Program-made: the position numbers and the translations under genes
The notes under the pieces: model-generated
The model's input: the letters and a program-made list of their open reading frames with translations, nothing else
Told to the model about the DNA's origin: nothing
The model's database searches: none
Assembly (NCBI GenBank): GCA_035534615.1
Contig: DATLRO010000080.1
Location: 1-64,000 of the forward strand
Source of the DNA: JAGWRA01 sp035534615
GTDB taxonomy: Bacteria; Acidobacteriota; Vicinamibacteria; Vicinamibacterales; CAVVIG01
DNA: 64,000 nt
Reading direction: 5' to 3'
Shown here: piece after piece, positions 18,225-29,407 of the stretch
Layout: every line of letters begins with the position of its first letter
Numbering within the stretch: the stretch's first letter is position 1

Positions 18225-18252
18225 ACGCAGGCGGCCCGCACCGCCTGCGTCA
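18225..18252 (-). terminator. Hairpin between clpC and bamA, probable terminator or attenuator
   Basis: A perfect 11-base stem (18225-18235 pairing with 18242-18252, acgcaggcgg core) closes a 6-base loop. It lies about 50 bases after the clpC stop and 30 bases before the bamA start on the - strand. No T-tract follows, so termination would be non-canonical or Rho-assisted; it could instead be a leader structure of bamA. Confidence 0.5.
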
Positions 18253-18304
18253 TGATCTCGTTACTTTACTGGATGTTAGACGTCACACGCCAGTCCGCGG
18301 TCGT

Positions 18305-20743
<2,439 letters not shown>

Positions 20744-20798
20744 CCGGGCTACCTACGTGAAGAACGAGGGTTTCTGGGGCACTGGAAAGTCCACGGTC

Positions 20799-20827
20799 AT
20801 TATAAGACATCCTGCTGATCCGGCCAA
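20799..20827 (-). promoter_or_regulatory. Candidate sigma-70 promoter of clpC
   Basis: On the - strand, TTGGCC (20822-20827), a 17-base spacer and a perfect TATAAT (20799-20804) lie about 56 bases before the clpC ATG. The surrounding sequence is clearly richer in A+T than the window. The same TTGGCC -35 hexamer with the same spacing recurs before the PBP gene. Confidence 0.65.
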
Positions 20828-20981
20828 CGCCATTTTTTGCTAAGTGCGTGGCAGGCATGGAGTTCTCCGGCCGCTCCCCCAGCGGCGCCGCCCCGGGGCC
20901 CGACGCCTGACCCGTCCGAACCACCGGCCGCGCCCGTCCCGCCCCCCGGGGCCCCGGGCCGCACCGGACGCCCCGGTCCGC

Positions 20982-21656
20982 TCAGGGCTCCACCAGCCGT
21001 CCGGCGTGCAGCCGGAGCACCCGGTCGCACTGGCCCGCCAGCCGGGGATTGTGCGTGGCGATGACCGACGTCAGGCCGAACTCGCGGTGCATGTCGCGGA
21101 GCAGCGCGTGGAGCGCGTCGGCGGTCTGCTCGTCGAGGTCGCCGGTCGGCTCGTCGGCCAGCAGCAGCGACGGGTGCATGACGAGCGCGCGGGCGACCGC
21201 CACGCGCTGCTGTTCGCCGCCCGACAGCATCCCCGGACGATGGGTCAGCCGCTCGGTCAGGCCGACGCGGGTGAGCAGCGCCTCGGCCCGCCGGCGCGCC
21301 TCGGCGGGCGCCAGGCGGGCAATCCGCATCGGCATCTCCGCGTTCTCGAGCGCGCTGAACTCGGGCAGCAGATGATGGAACTGGAACACGAACCCGACGT
21401 GCCGGTTGCGGAACGCGACGCGCGCCGGGTCGCTCAGGGCCGTCAGCTCCGTACCGCCGATGCGGATCGTCCCGGCCTCGGCCGCGTCCAGGCCGCCGAG
21501 CAGGTTCAGCAGCGTGCTCTTGCCGACGCCCGACGCGCCGACGATCGCCAGCATCCCGCCCTGCTCGACCGACAGGTCGAGATCGTGCAGCACGTCGAGC
21601 CGCTGACGCCCGACCAGGTAGCTCTTCGACACGCCGGCGGCAACGAGAAAGGCCAT
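20982..21656 (-). CDS. lolD: Lipoprotein-releasing ABC transporter ATPase LolD
   Basis: A 224 aa ABC ATPase of the MacB/LolD subgroup. Walker A is GASGVGKST (about residue 39), the signature is LSGGEQQRVAVARAL (about 145) and Walker B is LLLADEPTGDLDEQ. LolD with the LolC/E permease extracts mature lipoproteins from the inner membrane for delivery to LolA. It follows the permease gene by 16 bases, which is the best support for the specific call. Other MacB-like exporters have similar ATPases. Confidence 0.92.
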   Translation of the reverse strand: MAFLVAAGVSKSYLVGRQRLDVLHDLDLSVEQGGMLAIVGASGVGKSTLLNLLGGLDAAEAGTIRIGGTELTALSDPARVAFRNRHVGFVFQFHHLLPEFSALENAEMPMRIARLAPAEARRRAEALLTRVGLTERLTHRPGMLSGGEQQRVAVARALVMHPSLLLADEPTGDLDEQTADALHALLRDMHREFGLTSVIATHNPRLAGQCDRVLRLHAGRLVEP

Positions 21657-21672
21657 GTCTCCTGCCGGTCCC

Positions 21673-22899
21673 TCACTCGTAGCGCAGCGCCTGCGCGGGA
21701 TCGAGCTTCGACGCCTGGCGCGACGGATAGATGGTCGCGAGGAAGCACACGAGGATCGCGGCGACCACCACGACCGCGAAGTCGGCCGGCCGGACGGTGA
21801 AGGGCACGTACGGCACCTGATAGACGTCTAGCGGCACGCGGATCAGCTTGTAGCGGTTCATCACCCAGGCAATCAGGACGCCGCCGCCGGCGCCGACCGC
21901 GGTGCCGGTGACGCCGATGATGAGCCCCTCGATCATGAAGATCGCCATCACGCTGCGGGCCGACGCCCCCATGGTCTTCAGGATCGCGATGTCCCGGCTC
22001 TTCTCCATGACCAGCAGGATGAGCGACGCAATGATGTTCAGCGCCGCCACGACGACGATCAGCCCGATCGTGATCGAGATCGCCATCTTCTCCAGCCAGA
22101 GCGCCGAGAACAGGGAATGGTTCATCTCGGTCCAGTCCTGGGTGAGGTAGCGGGCGCCGAGGCGCTTCGGGATGGCGGCGGCCACCGCCGGCGCCCGGTA
22201 GATGTCGTCGACCCGGAGCTGGATGATCTCCGGGTGCTTGACGTCGAGCAGGCGCTCGGCCACGCCGAGCGTGACGTAGCCGTACGCCGCGTCGAACTCG
22301 TACAGGCCCAGGCTGAAGATGCCGACCACCCGCAGCCGCCGGGTCCGGGGAATCAGCCCCATCGGCGACAGCGTCCCCTCCGGCGTCAGGATGGTCACCG
22401 AGTCGCCGACGGTCACGCCGAGCTGGTTGGCGAGCGTGTCGCCGAGCAGGATCCCGGGCGCGTGGTCGTCGCCCCGGTCGAGGTCCTGCAGGCGGCCCTG
22501 CCGCAGCGCCTGCGCGATGTTCGACACCGACGGCTCGAGCGCCGGATCGATCCCCTTGAGGGTGATGAACTGCGGGTTGCGGGGGCCTTCGACGAGCGCC
22601 TTCCCGAGGATCGCGGGGGCCGCGCCGGTGACGTGCGGCACCGCCAGCAGCTTCTTCACCTCCGCGTGGTAGTCGAGGAGGCCGCCCATCTTCCAGACGT
22701 AGACGTGGGCCGTCGACCCGAGGATCCGGTTGCGCAGCTCCTGCTGGAGGCCGGTCATCAGGGCGAGCGCGATGACGAGCGCCATCACGCCGACCGTCAC
22801 GCCGAGCGTCGAGATGAACGAGATGACGGAAATGAACGCCTGCTTGCGCCGCGCGAACAGGTAGCGCAGGGCGACGTGGAGCTCGAAGGGGAGCTCCAC
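21673..22899 (-). CDS. LolC/LolE-family lipoprotein-releasing permease
   Basis: A 408 aa permease. One N-terminal membrane segment (VISFISTLGVTVGVMALVIALALMTG, shown in part) is followed by a large periplasmic MacB-PCD-like domain (about 45-260) and an FtsX domain with three further membrane helices (about 270-405, including ILLVMEKSRDIAILKTMGAS). The opening (FELHVALRYLFARRKQAFISV) is the typical LolC/E start. Only one permease is present, so a homodimeric LolF-like or hybrid transporter is implied rather than separate LolC and LolE. It starts 1 base after the lysS stop and is followed by lolD. Confidence 0.92.
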   Translation of the reverse strand: MELPFELHVALRYLFARRKQAFISVISFISTLGVTVGVMALVIALALMTGLQQELRNRILGSTAHVYVWKMGGLLDYHAEVKKLLAVPHVTGAAPAILGKALVEGPRNPQFITLKGIDPALEPSVSNIAQALRQGRLQDLDRGDDHAPGILLGDTLANQLGVTVGDSVTILTPEGTLSPMGLIPRTRRLRVVGIFSLGLYEFDAAYGYVTLGVAERLLDVKHPEIIQLRVDDIYRAPAVAAAIPKRLGARYLTQDWTEMNHSLFSALWLEKMAISITIGLIVVVAALNIIASLILLVMEKSRDIAILKTMGASARSVMAIFMIEGLIIGVTGTAVGAGGGVLIAWVMNRYKLIRVPLDVYQVPYVPFTVRPADFAVVVVAAILVCFLATIYPSRQASKLDPAQALRYE

Positions 22900-22900
22900 C

Positions 22901-24400
22901 CTACCCTCTCGGCCTCATCAGCGGGAACAGGATCACGTCGCGGATCGACGGGCTGTCGGTGAGCAGCATCACGAGACGGTCGATCCCGATCCCCTCGCCG
23001 CCGGTGGGCGGCAGGCCGTACTCGAGCGCCCGGATGTAGTCGTCGTCCATCTCGTGCGCCTCGACGTCGCCGCGCTGGCGCTCGCCGAGCTGCGCGTCGA
23101 ACCGCCGCCGCTGCTCCGCCGGATCGTTCAGCTCGCTGAAGGCGTTCGCCACCTCGAAGCCGCCGACGTAGAGCTCGAACCGCTCCACCGTGTCCGGATC
23201 GTCCGGCTTCTGCTTCGACAGCGGCGAGACCTCCGTCGGGAAGTCGTAGACGAACGTCGGCGGCACCAGGTCGGCCTCCCAGAGGCGCTCGAAGATCTCG
23301 GTCGCGATCTTCCCCGGGCCGGCCGACACGGCCACCTCGACGCCGAGCTGCGCCGCGAGCGCCGCCGCCGTCTCCCGCCGCCGCAGATCGGCGTCGCTCA
23401 CCGCCACGCCGAGCCGCGCCGCGGCCCGTTCGCGGGCCGCCTCGCGCAGCGACAGCCGCGCGTACGGCGGCGCCAGCGAGATCGCGTGCCCGCCGAACGT
23501 GATCTGGTCGGTCCCGATCGCCTCGCGCGCCACCGCGCTCAGCATCTCCTCGGTGAGCCGCATCAGGTCCTGGTAGTCGCTGCAGGCCTCGTAGAACTCG
23601 AGCATCGTGAACTCGGGATTGTGCTGCGTCGAAATCCCCTCGTTCCGGAAGTTGCGGTTGATCTCGTACACCCGCTCGATGCCGCCCACGACCAGCCGCT
23701 TCAGGTACAGCTCCGGCGCGATCCGGAGGTACAGCCGCATGTCGAGCGCGTTGTGATGGGTCACGAACGGCCGGGCCAGCGCGCCGCCGGCAATCGGCTG
23801 CATCATCGGCGTCTCGACTTCGAGGTAGCCCCGGGCGTCGAGGAAGCTCCGCAGCGCCGCCAGCACCCGGCTCCGCACCTCGAACACGCGCCGCGTGTCC
23901 GGATTGACGATGAGATCCAGGTACCGCTGCCGGTAGCGGATCTCGACGTCGGTCAGCCCGTGCCACTTCTCGGGCAGCGGGACGAGACACTTGGCCAGGA
24001 ACTCCAGCGCCGAGGCCCAGATCGTCAGCTCGTTCGTCTTCGTCCGGAACAGGTGGCCGGCCACGCCGACGTAGTCGCCGAAATCGAGCAGCTTCAGGAT
24101 GGTGAAGTCGCGCTCGGACACGGAATCCTGGCGGACGTACACCTGGATCCGCGCGCGGCCGTCCGACAGGACGAGGAAATTCGCCTTCCCGAACGTCCGG
24201 ATGCCGAGGATGCGGCCGCTGGTGACCGTCTCGACCCGCGGCGCCTCCAGCTCGGCGCCGGGCGTTCCGCCGTGCGCGCGGACCAGCGCGTCGATCGTGT
24301 CGCGGCGCTCGAACCGGCGGGGATAGACCTCCACGCCCAGGCGGGCGAGCTCGGCCAGGTTGGCGTGCCGCTGCTGAATCTGCTCGGATTCTGCTGACAT
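22901..24400 (-). CDS. lysS: Lysyl-tRNA synthetase (class II)
   Basis: A 499 aa class II LysRS that charges tRNA-Lys. It has an N-terminal OB-fold anticodon-binding domain (about 55-150) and a catalytic domain with motif 1 near YLEVETPMMQPIAGG, motif 2 FRNEGISTQHNPEFTMLEFY, and motif 3 GEGIGIDRLVMLLTD at the C-terminus. The Met at 24400 is chosen since the residues before it in the open frame are low-complexity. Gene order nusB, lysS, lolC/E, lolD with 1-40 base gaps suggests one transcript. Confidence 0.96.
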   Translation of the reverse strand: MSAESEQIQQRHANLAELARLGVEVYPRRFERRDTIDALVRAHGGTPGAELEAPRVETVTSGRILGIRTFGKANFLVLSDGRARIQVYVRQDSVSERDFTILKLLDFGDYVGVAGHLFRTKTNELTIWASALEFLAKCLVPLPEKWHGLTDVEIRYRQRYLDLIVNPDTRRVFEVRSRVLAALRSFLDARGYLEVETPMMQPIAGGALARPFVTHHNALDMRLYLRIAPELYLKRLVVGGIERVYEINRNFRNEGISTQHNPEFTMLEFYEACSDYQDLMRLTEEMLSAVAREAIGTDQITFGGHAISLAPPYARLSLREAARERAAARLGVAVSDADLRRRETAAALAAQLGVEVAVSAGPGKIATEIFERLWEADLVPPTFVYDFPTEVSPLSKQKPDDPDTVERFELYVGGFEVANAFSELNDPAEQRRRFDAQLGERQRGDVEAHEMDDDYIRALEYGLPPTGGEGIGIDRLVMLLTDSPSIRDVILFPLMRPRG

Positions 24401-24440
24401 CGGTGGGATCGTCGCGGCGATCCGGGCGCGCCGGAGCGCC

Positions 24441-24926
24441 TCAGGCCGGGCCGGCCGGGCCCTCCGCGGCCAGCCGCCGGTGGATGCCGTCAAGCACCCC
24501 GTTGATGAACTTCACCGAGTCGTCCGTGCTGAAGGTCTTCGCCAGCTCGAGCGCCTCGTCGATGACGATGCCGGGCTGCGCCGTCGCGTCGGTCAGCAGC
24601 TCGGCCACCGCCATCCGGATGATCAGGCGGTCGATCACCGCCATGCGCGACAGGCGCCAGTGCTCGGCGCCGGCGGTGATCAGCGGATCGATCCGCTCGC
24701 GCTCGGCCACCGTCCGCCGCGCCAGATCCGACGCAAACGCCTGCAGCCGCCCGGACGGCGGCTCGTCGTCCTGGTTCGCCCAGTAGGTGGCGACCGCCTG
24801 CTCGACGTCGACCCGGCCGACCTCCCAGTAGTACAGGATCTGCAGCGCGGCCTCGCGGGCACGATGACGGGTCCACCGCCCGTGTGCTGTCACAGCGTCA
24901 CCCGCAGACCGCGGCCGGGCGACCAC
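24441..24926 (-). CDS. nusB: Transcription antitermination factor NusB
   Basis: A 161 aa all-helical protein. Family features are RHRAREAALQILYYWEVG at the start, the RLIIRMAVAELL helix, and the C-terminal IDEALELAKTFSTDDSVKFINGVLDGI. NusB with NusE (S10) binds boxA of rRNA leaders for antitermination. It begins with GTG at 24926, 3 bases after the ribH stop; an in-frame GTG at 24893 would give the usual shorter length and is equally possible. The ribH-nusB pair is widespread. Confidence 0.93.
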   Translation of the reverse strand: MVARPRSAGDAVTAHGRWTRHRAREAALQILYYWEVGRVDVEQAVATYWANQDDEPPSGRLQAFASDLARRTVAERERIDPLITAGAEHWRLSRMAVIDRLIIRMAVAELLTDATAQPGIVIDEALELAKTFSTDDSVKFINGVLDGIHRRLAAEGPAGPA

Positions 24927-24929
24927 CCG

Positions 24930-25424
24930 TCACACCCGCACGCCCGGCGGCGCCGGCTTCCGGCGCAGCTGCGCGAACAGCGTCCCCATCTCGACCGCCG
25001 CCCGCGCCGCTTCCCCGCCCTTGTTGGCCGGTCCCTCGCCCGCGCGCTCGAGCGCTTCCTCCGCCGAGTTCGTCGTGAGCACGCCGAACGCCATCGGCAC
25101 GCCGGTCGCCGACGCGGCGTCGGTCAGGCCGTGCGCGACGGCCGACGCGATGTACTCGAAGTGCGGCGTGGCCCCCCGGATGAGGCAGCCGAGACAGGCG
25201 ATCGCGTCGAACCGGCCGGTGTCGGCCGCCCGCCGCGCCGTCACCGGGATCTCGAAGGCGCCCGGCACGCGGAGCACGGTGATCGCCTCCTCCGCGATGC
25301 CGGCCGCCCGCAGGGCGTCCAGCGCGCCCTGCTCCAGCCGGTCGGTCACGAACGCGTGATAGCGGGAGACCACCAGCGCCACCTGCAGGCCCGCCGCCCG
25401 ATCCGAGCCTTCGACAATCCGCAT
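24930..25424 (-). CDS. ribH: 6,7-dimethyl-8-ribityllumazine synthase
   Basis: A 164 aa RibH, which condenses the ribityl-aminouracil with dihydroxybutanone phosphate in the penultimate step of riboflavin synthesis. Motifs are VVSRYHAFVTDRLEQGA, VPGAFEIPVTA, LGCLIRGATPHFEYIA (substrate-binding loop) and PMAFGVLTTNSAEEALERAG. Length and spacing are normal. Other rib genes are not in the window. It lies 8 bases after the enoyl-CoA hydratase and 3 bases before nusB. Confidence 0.96.
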   Translation of the reverse strand: MRIVEGSDRAAGLQVALVVSRYHAFVTDRLEQGALDALRAAGIAEEAITVLRVPGAFEIPVTARRAADTGRFDAIACLGCLIRGATPHFEYIASAVAHGLTDAASATGVPMAFGVLTTNSAEEALERAGEGPANKGGEAARAAVEMGTLFAQLRRKPAPPGVRV

Positions 25425-25432
25425 GCGGGACC

Positions 25433-26215
25433 CTACCTGCCCTGAAACGTCGCCTTGCGCTTCTCGAGGAAGGCCGTCGTCCCCTCGCGCATGTCCTCGG
25501 TCGACGCCACGAGGCCGAACAGCGTCGCCTCGAAGACGCAGGCGTCGGCGAACGCCATCTCGGGGCCCCGGTTCACCGCCTCGATGATGTACCGCAGCGC
25601 GATCGGCGCGCTGGCCGCCAGCTGCGCGGCCAGCGCGCGGGCCTCGTCCATCAGGCTCGCCGCCGGCACGACGCGGTGGACGAGGCCGATCTGCTGCGCC
25701 TCGGCCGCGCCGATCTGGCGCCCGGTCAGCACGAGCTCCATCGCGCGGCCCCGGCCGACCAGCCGCGCCAGGCGCTGCGTGCCGGCATAGCCGGGAATCA
25801 GGCCGAGGTTGATTTCCGGCTGCCCCAGCTTCGCCGTGTCGGCCGCCAGCCGCAGCGTGCACGCCATGGCGAGCTCGCACCCGCCGCCGAGCGCGTAGCC
25901 GTTGATCGCCGCGATCACCGGCTTGCCGAGCGTCTCGACCAGCTCGAGCACGTGCTGCCCGCGCATCGCGTGCTCCCGGCCGCCGGTCGGCGTCTGGACC
26001 GCCAGTTCGTTGATGTCGGCCCCCGCCACGAACGCCTTCTCGCCGGCGCCGGTCAGGACGACGCTCCGCACCGCGGCGTCGTGCCGCAGGCCGAGCATCG
26101 CCTGCCGCAGCTCGTCGATCGTCTGGCTGTTGAGGGCGTTCAGGACCTTGGGACGGTTGATGGTGACGATGGCGACGCCGCCATCGCGTTCCACGAGCAG
26201 ATTGTCAAAAGTCAT
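25433..26215 (-). CDS. Enoyl-CoA hydratase (crotonase family)
   Basis: A 260 aa crotonase that hydrates trans-2-enoyl-CoA, probably in beta-oxidation or a related acyl-CoA route. The oxyanion-hole segments KAFVAGADINEL and GYALGGGCELAMAC and the catalytic Glu in LGQPEINLGLIPGYAGTQRL are intact, and GYAGTQRL resembles the short-chain (Crt/FadB1) type. It is separated from the small membrane protein upstream by 141 bases that hold a TATAAT box, so it may begin a new transcript with ribH, nusB and lysS. Exact chain length preference is not evident. Confidence 0.92.
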   Translation of the reverse strand: MTFDNLLVERDGGVAIVTINRPKVLNALNSQTIDELRQAMLGLRHDAAVRSVVLTGAGEKAFVAGADINELAVQTPTGGREHAMRGQHVLELVETLGKPVIAAINGYALGGGCELAMACTLRLAADTAKLGQPEINLGLIPGYAGTQRLARLVGRGRAMELVLTGRQIGAAEAQQIGLVHRVVPAASLMDEARALAAQLAASAPIALRYIIEAVNRGPEMAFADACVFEATLFGLVASTEDMREGTTAFLEKRKATFQGR

Positions 26216-26292
26216 AAGCGGATGGCGCCTGGTGACCGGGCACAGCGGCGTCGCGCCCGCGTCCGGAACGGGACGCGCGCGGACCGGCCCTG

Positions 26293-26298
26293 ATTATA
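26293..26298 (-). promoter_or_regulatory. Possible -10 box before the enoyl-CoA hydratase gene
   Basis: A perfect TATAAT on the - strand, about 78 bases before the start codon, in a 141-base gap. No convincing -35 lies at the right distance, so this is only a candidate. Confidence 0.35.
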
Positions 26299-26356
26299 CC
26301 GCACGGCCCCGGGCGGGCCGCGGCGGCGACGCGCTCGGCCCGGCGTCCCGGCCCGC

Positions 26357-26530
26357 TCAGAGCGGGAACGGATACATCAGCCAGCCGAGCACGATCGCGG
26401 CGGCCACGAACGCGCCGAGCACCAGCGCGCCGAACCGGAGCTGCGCTTTCGGATCGTCCCGGGCGATGACCGCGAAGACGAGCGAGACGAAGAAGGCGAA
26501 CAGGACGAGCAGGGCGAATTGGCTGTGCAT
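26357..26530 (-). CDS. Small two-helix membrane protein (57 aa)
   Basis: An open frame of 57 codons from ATG at 26530 to TGA at 26357. It encodes two hydrophobic helices (about residues 4-22, QFALLVLFAFFVSLVFAVIA, and 33-52, containing LVLGAFVAAAIVLGWLM) joined by a charged turn (RDDPKAQLR). It begins 4 bases after the stop of the membrane protein before it, which supports expression as the last gene of that group. Function is unknown; no family is recognised. Confidence 0.75.
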   Translation of the reverse strand: MHSQFALLVLFAFFVSLVFAVIARDDPKAQLRFGALVLGAFVAAAIVLGWLMYPFPL

Positions 26531-26534
26531 CCGG

Positions 26535-26969
26535 CTACTTGCGCCCCAGGGCGACGTCGTAGACGTCGAGGATGACGAGCAGGTTGAGCAGCCCGGCGAC
26601 GATCAGGAACGTGTTCCCGATCTCATAGGTGACCGCGCGCACGTTCCCGGCGCCGGCACCGAACAGCCCGGCCAGGAAATAGACGAGCCCGCTGCAGAGA
26701 TTGGCGACGGCCGCGAGCCCGACGAGCGGTTCGGCCATCGTGAACGGGAACAGCCGCCCGTGCAGCATCAGGCCGATCCCGAACATCAGCGGCAGGGCGA
26801 TGAGCAGAATCACGCCCTTCGATCGGCGTCCCAGCCACAGGTGCCCGGCGCCGGGGATCGCCCAGGCGGCCAGGCAGAGCAGCACGAGACTTCCGGGCTC
26901 CGGCTGATGCCGCGGGTTCCGCGGGTTCCGCTGATTCCTCTGGGGGGTCGTCGCCGCCGGCACGGGCAC
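26535..26969 (-). CDS. Small integral membrane protein (DUF6677/TM2-like)
   Basis: A 144 aa protein. A Pro/Arg/Asn-rich N-terminus (1-27) is followed by about four hydrophobic helices: LVLLCLAAWAIPGAGHLWLG, GVILLIALPLMFGIGLML, one around LVYFLAGLF, and FLIVAGLLNLLVILDVYDVA. The PGAGH-WLGR-KG signature is seen in TM2-like and DUF6677 proteins common in Acidobacteriota. It lies 3 bases from the DUF2085 gene and 4 bases from the 57 aa gene, so the three form a tight membrane-protein group. The biochemical role is unknown. Confidence 0.75.
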   Translation of the reverse strand: MPVPAATTPQRNQRNPRNPRHQPEPGSLVLLCLAAWAIPGAGHLWLGRRSKGVILLIALPLMFGIGLMLHGRLFPFTMAEPLVGLAAVANLCSGLVYFLAGLFGAGAGNVRAVTYEIGNTFLIVAGLLNLLVILDVYDVALGRK

Positions 26970-26972
26970 AGT

Positions 26973-27512
26973 TTACTCCAGAACGCGGCCGGCGCCGACC
27001 AGCGCGACCGTGACGAACCAGGCGACGGCGAAGCCGATCGGCACGCCGGCCGCCGCGCGCAGCAGGGCCGGCGTCATCTGCCCGGTGGTCCACTCCATCA
27101 CGACGGTCACGAGCGTCGGGAGCGCGGCGGCGATGATCACCGGGCGCCAGCGCGGGTCGGCGGCGTCGACCGGCAGCCGGCGCCGGCGCGGCCGGCGATC
27201 CCGGGCGACGAGCAGGGCCGCCAGCGCGCCGAACGGCGCGGCGAGATAGATGCCGGCGCAACGCGCGCAGACCGGCCACTGCACCGCCCCGTCGTGGAAG
27301 GAGCGTTCGGCCCGCTGGTGGCAGATGGTGCTGCCGACGAGGTACACGACCGCGGCCGCGCCGTACGCCGCGGTGCCGGGACGCGCGTCGAGCGCGGCAT
27401 ATGGCGCCCCGACAATCGCGACCGGCCAGAGGGTCGCGGCCGTCAGAAACGCCACGGCGCCCAGGCGGGCGGCGCCCGGCCCGACGGAACGCGGCACGCG
27501 CGGCAGCCTCAT
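26973..27512 (-). CDS. DUF2085 integral membrane protein
   Basis: A 179 aa protein with about five hydrophobic segments. Its core is the DUF2085 signature CHQRAERSFHDGAVQWPVCA followed by RCAGIY. The conserved Cys, His and paired Cys could bind a metal, but this is inference. The start at 27512 begins at MRLPRVPRS after the weak ribosome site AAGGT. It follows the PfkB kinase by 29 bases and precedes the DUF6677-like gene by 3. Function unknown. Confidence 0.85.
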   Translation of the reverse strand: MRLPRVPRSVGPGAARLGAVAFLTAATLWPVAIVGAPYAALDARPGTAAYGAAAVVYLVGSTICHQRAERSFHDGAVQWPVCARCAGIYLAAPFGALAALLVARDRRPRRRRLPVDAADPRWRPVIIAAALPTLVTVVMEWTTGQMTPALLRAAAGVPIGFAVAWFVTVALVGAGRVLE

Positions 27513-27541
27513 GCTGACCTGACCTTCACGGGGCCGGCCCC

Positions 27542-28459
27542 TCACCGCACGTCGAAGTGCGTCAACCGCTTGAACTCGGCCATCCTGGCGTCGATCTCCC
27601 CGCGGCTGAGCGTAAGCAGCCGGTTGAGGCCGAAATCCTCGACGGAAAACGACGCCAGGGCGCTGCCGTAGATCGTCGCCCGGCGGAACGCCGCGTCGGT
27701 CAGCTCGCCGCTGGCCGCGAGGGAGCCGACGAACCCGCCGGCGAACGTGTCGCCGGCGCCCGTCGGATCGAACACGGTGTCGAGCGGCATCGCCGGGGCG
27801 GCGAAGAACCCGCCGTCGTCGGGCCGCGTCATGAGCACGCCGTGCTCGCCGCGCTTGATCACCAGGATCCGCGGGCCCATGGCCTGGATCCGCTGCGCCG
27901 CCCGCACGAGGTTCGGATGGCCGGCGAGTTCGCGGGCCTCCGAGTCGTTGATGATGAGCACGTCGACGCGCCGGAGCACCCGTTCGAGATCCGCCCGCGC
28001 GTGCTCGATCCACAGGTTCATCGTATCGGCCGCCACCAGGCGCGGCGCCCGGACCTGATCGAGGACGTCGGCCTGCAGCGCCGGCTGGATGTTGCCGAGG
28101 AAGACGAGCGGCGAGGCGCGGTAGCGCTCCGGGATCTTCGGCTGGAATCCCTCGAAGGCGTTCAGGCGCGTGTAGATCGTCTCGCGGCTGTTCAGATCGA
28201 AGCCGTATTCGCCCTTCCACCGGAACGTCTCGCCCGGCACGCGCTCGAGGCCTTCGAGGTCGATGCGCCGGCCGGCGAACACCCGCATCTCGTCGTCGCC
28301 GAAGTCCTCGCCCACCACGCCGACCATCCGGACGTCGGTGAAGAACGACGCGGCCACGCTGAAAAAGGTCGCCGAGCCGCCGACCACGTGCGCGGCCTCG
28401 CCGAACGGCGTCTTGATCGAATCGAACGCCACCGAACCGACTGCCAGAATGGGATCCAT
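27542..28459 (-). CDS. PfkB-family carbohydrate/nucleoside kinase
   Basis: A 305 aa ribokinase-fold kinase. The N-terminal glycine motif is VVGGSATFFSVAASFF and the C-terminal signature with the catalytic Asp and anion hole is DPTGAGDTFAGGFVGSL. The substrate is not evident. The gene lies 18 bases after MTA phosphorylase, an arrangement that suggests a role in nucleoside or methylthioribose salvage. The conserved ATP/anion site is complete, so it should be active. Confidence 0.9.
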   Translation of the reverse strand: MDPILAVGSVAFDSIKTPFGEAAHVVGGSATFFSVAASFFTDVRMVGVVGEDFGDDEMRVFAGRRIDLEGLERVPGETFRWKGEYGFDLNSRETIYTRLNAFEGFQPKIPERYRASPLVFLGNIQPALQADVLDQVRAPRLVAADTMNLWIEHARADLERVLRRVDVLIINDSEARELAGHPNLVRAAQRIQAMGPRILVIKRGEHGVLMTRPDDGGFFAAPAMPLDTVFDPTGAGDTFAGGFVGSLAASGELTDAAFRRATIYGSALASFSVEDFGLNRLLTLSRGEIDARMAEFKRLTHFDVR

Positions 28460-28477
28460 CCGTGCCTCGTCGCTCCC

Positions 28478-29338
28478 TTACTTCAGGTACTTGCCGATGA
28501 TCGGTGCCAGGTCCCGGCGGGTCTGCGCCGGCACGTGTTCGGGGCGCGTGACGATCGCCATCGCCAGCGCCGTCGCGCACTCGCAGCGGCGCTCGGCCGG
28601 CACGCGCGCGACCGCCTCGGCGATGGCCCGCTGCGCGGTCTTCGCGTTCTGGAGCAGGTTAGAGATGATGAGGTCGGCGGTCACCGAATCGTGGTCCGGG
28701 TGCCAGCAGTCGTAGTCGGTGACGAGGGCCAGCGTGGCATAGCAGATCTCCGCCTCACGCGCGAGCTTGGCCTCCTGCAGGTTCGTCATGCCGATGATGT
28801 CCATCCCCCACGACCGGTACAGCCGCGACTCGGCCAGCGTGGAGAACTGCGGCCCCTCCATCGTGACATACGTCCCGCCGCGGTGCACCGTCGCGCCGAC
28901 CGCCTCGGCGGCGTCGCCGGCCACGCCGCCCAGCACGCGGCAGATCGGGTGCGCGAACGACACGTGCGCCACGAGGTCGCGCCCGAAGAACGTATCGATC
29001 CGCCCCCGCGTGCGGTCGAGGAACTGATCGGGAATCACGATGTCGAGCGGCCGGTACTGCTCCTTGAGGCTGCCGACCGCGCTGGCCGAGAAGATCCGCT
29101 CCACGCCCAGCGTCTTGAAGCCGTAGATGTTCGCCCGGAAATTCAGCTCCGACGGCAGGAGGCGGTGGCCGGCGCCGTGACGGGCCAGAAACGCCACCCG
29201 GTGCCCCCGGAGGGTCCCGATGATGTAGGGGCCCGACGGATTCCCGAAGGGCGTCTCGATGACGAGCTCCTCGCGGTCGGTCAGCTCCTCCATGTCGTAG
29301 AGGCCGCTGCCGCCGATGATACCGATCTGCACGGACAT
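28478..29338 (-). CDS. S-methyl-5'-thioadenosine phosphorylase
   Basis: A 286 aa PNP/MTAP-family enzyme that splits 5'-methylthioadenosine into adenine and methylthioribose-1-phosphate in the methionine salvage pathway. Motifs are IGIIGGSGLYDM (phosphate loop), FLARHGAGHRLLPSELNFRA, YVTMEGPQFSTLAESRLY, and GMTNLQEAKLAREAEICYA with the Asp-x-Asp region VTDYDCWH. The MTAP-type NLQEA/TDYDCW pair favours MTA over inosine/guanosine. The Met at 29338 is preferred because GAGGAG stands before it. Confidence 0.93.
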   Translation of the reverse strand: MSVQIGIIGGSGLYDMEELTDREELVIETPFGNPSGPYIIGTLRGHRVAFLARHGAGHRLLPSELNFRANIYGFKTLGVERIFSASAVGSLKEQYRPLDIVIPDQFLDRTRGRIDTFFGRDLVAHVSFAHPICRVLGGVAGDAAEAVGATVHRGGTYVTMEGPQFSTLAESRLYRSWGMDIIGMTNLQEAKLAREAEICYATLALVTDYDCWHPDHDSVTADLIISNLLQNAKTAQRAIAEAVARVPAERRCECATALAMAIVTRPEHVPAQTRRDLAPIIGKYLK

Positions 29339-29407
29339 GGGACGAGTCTCCTCAGGTGCCACGGACCACGCGCGACGTCCAACCGGCGGCAGGCGGCGGC
29401 CGCCCCT

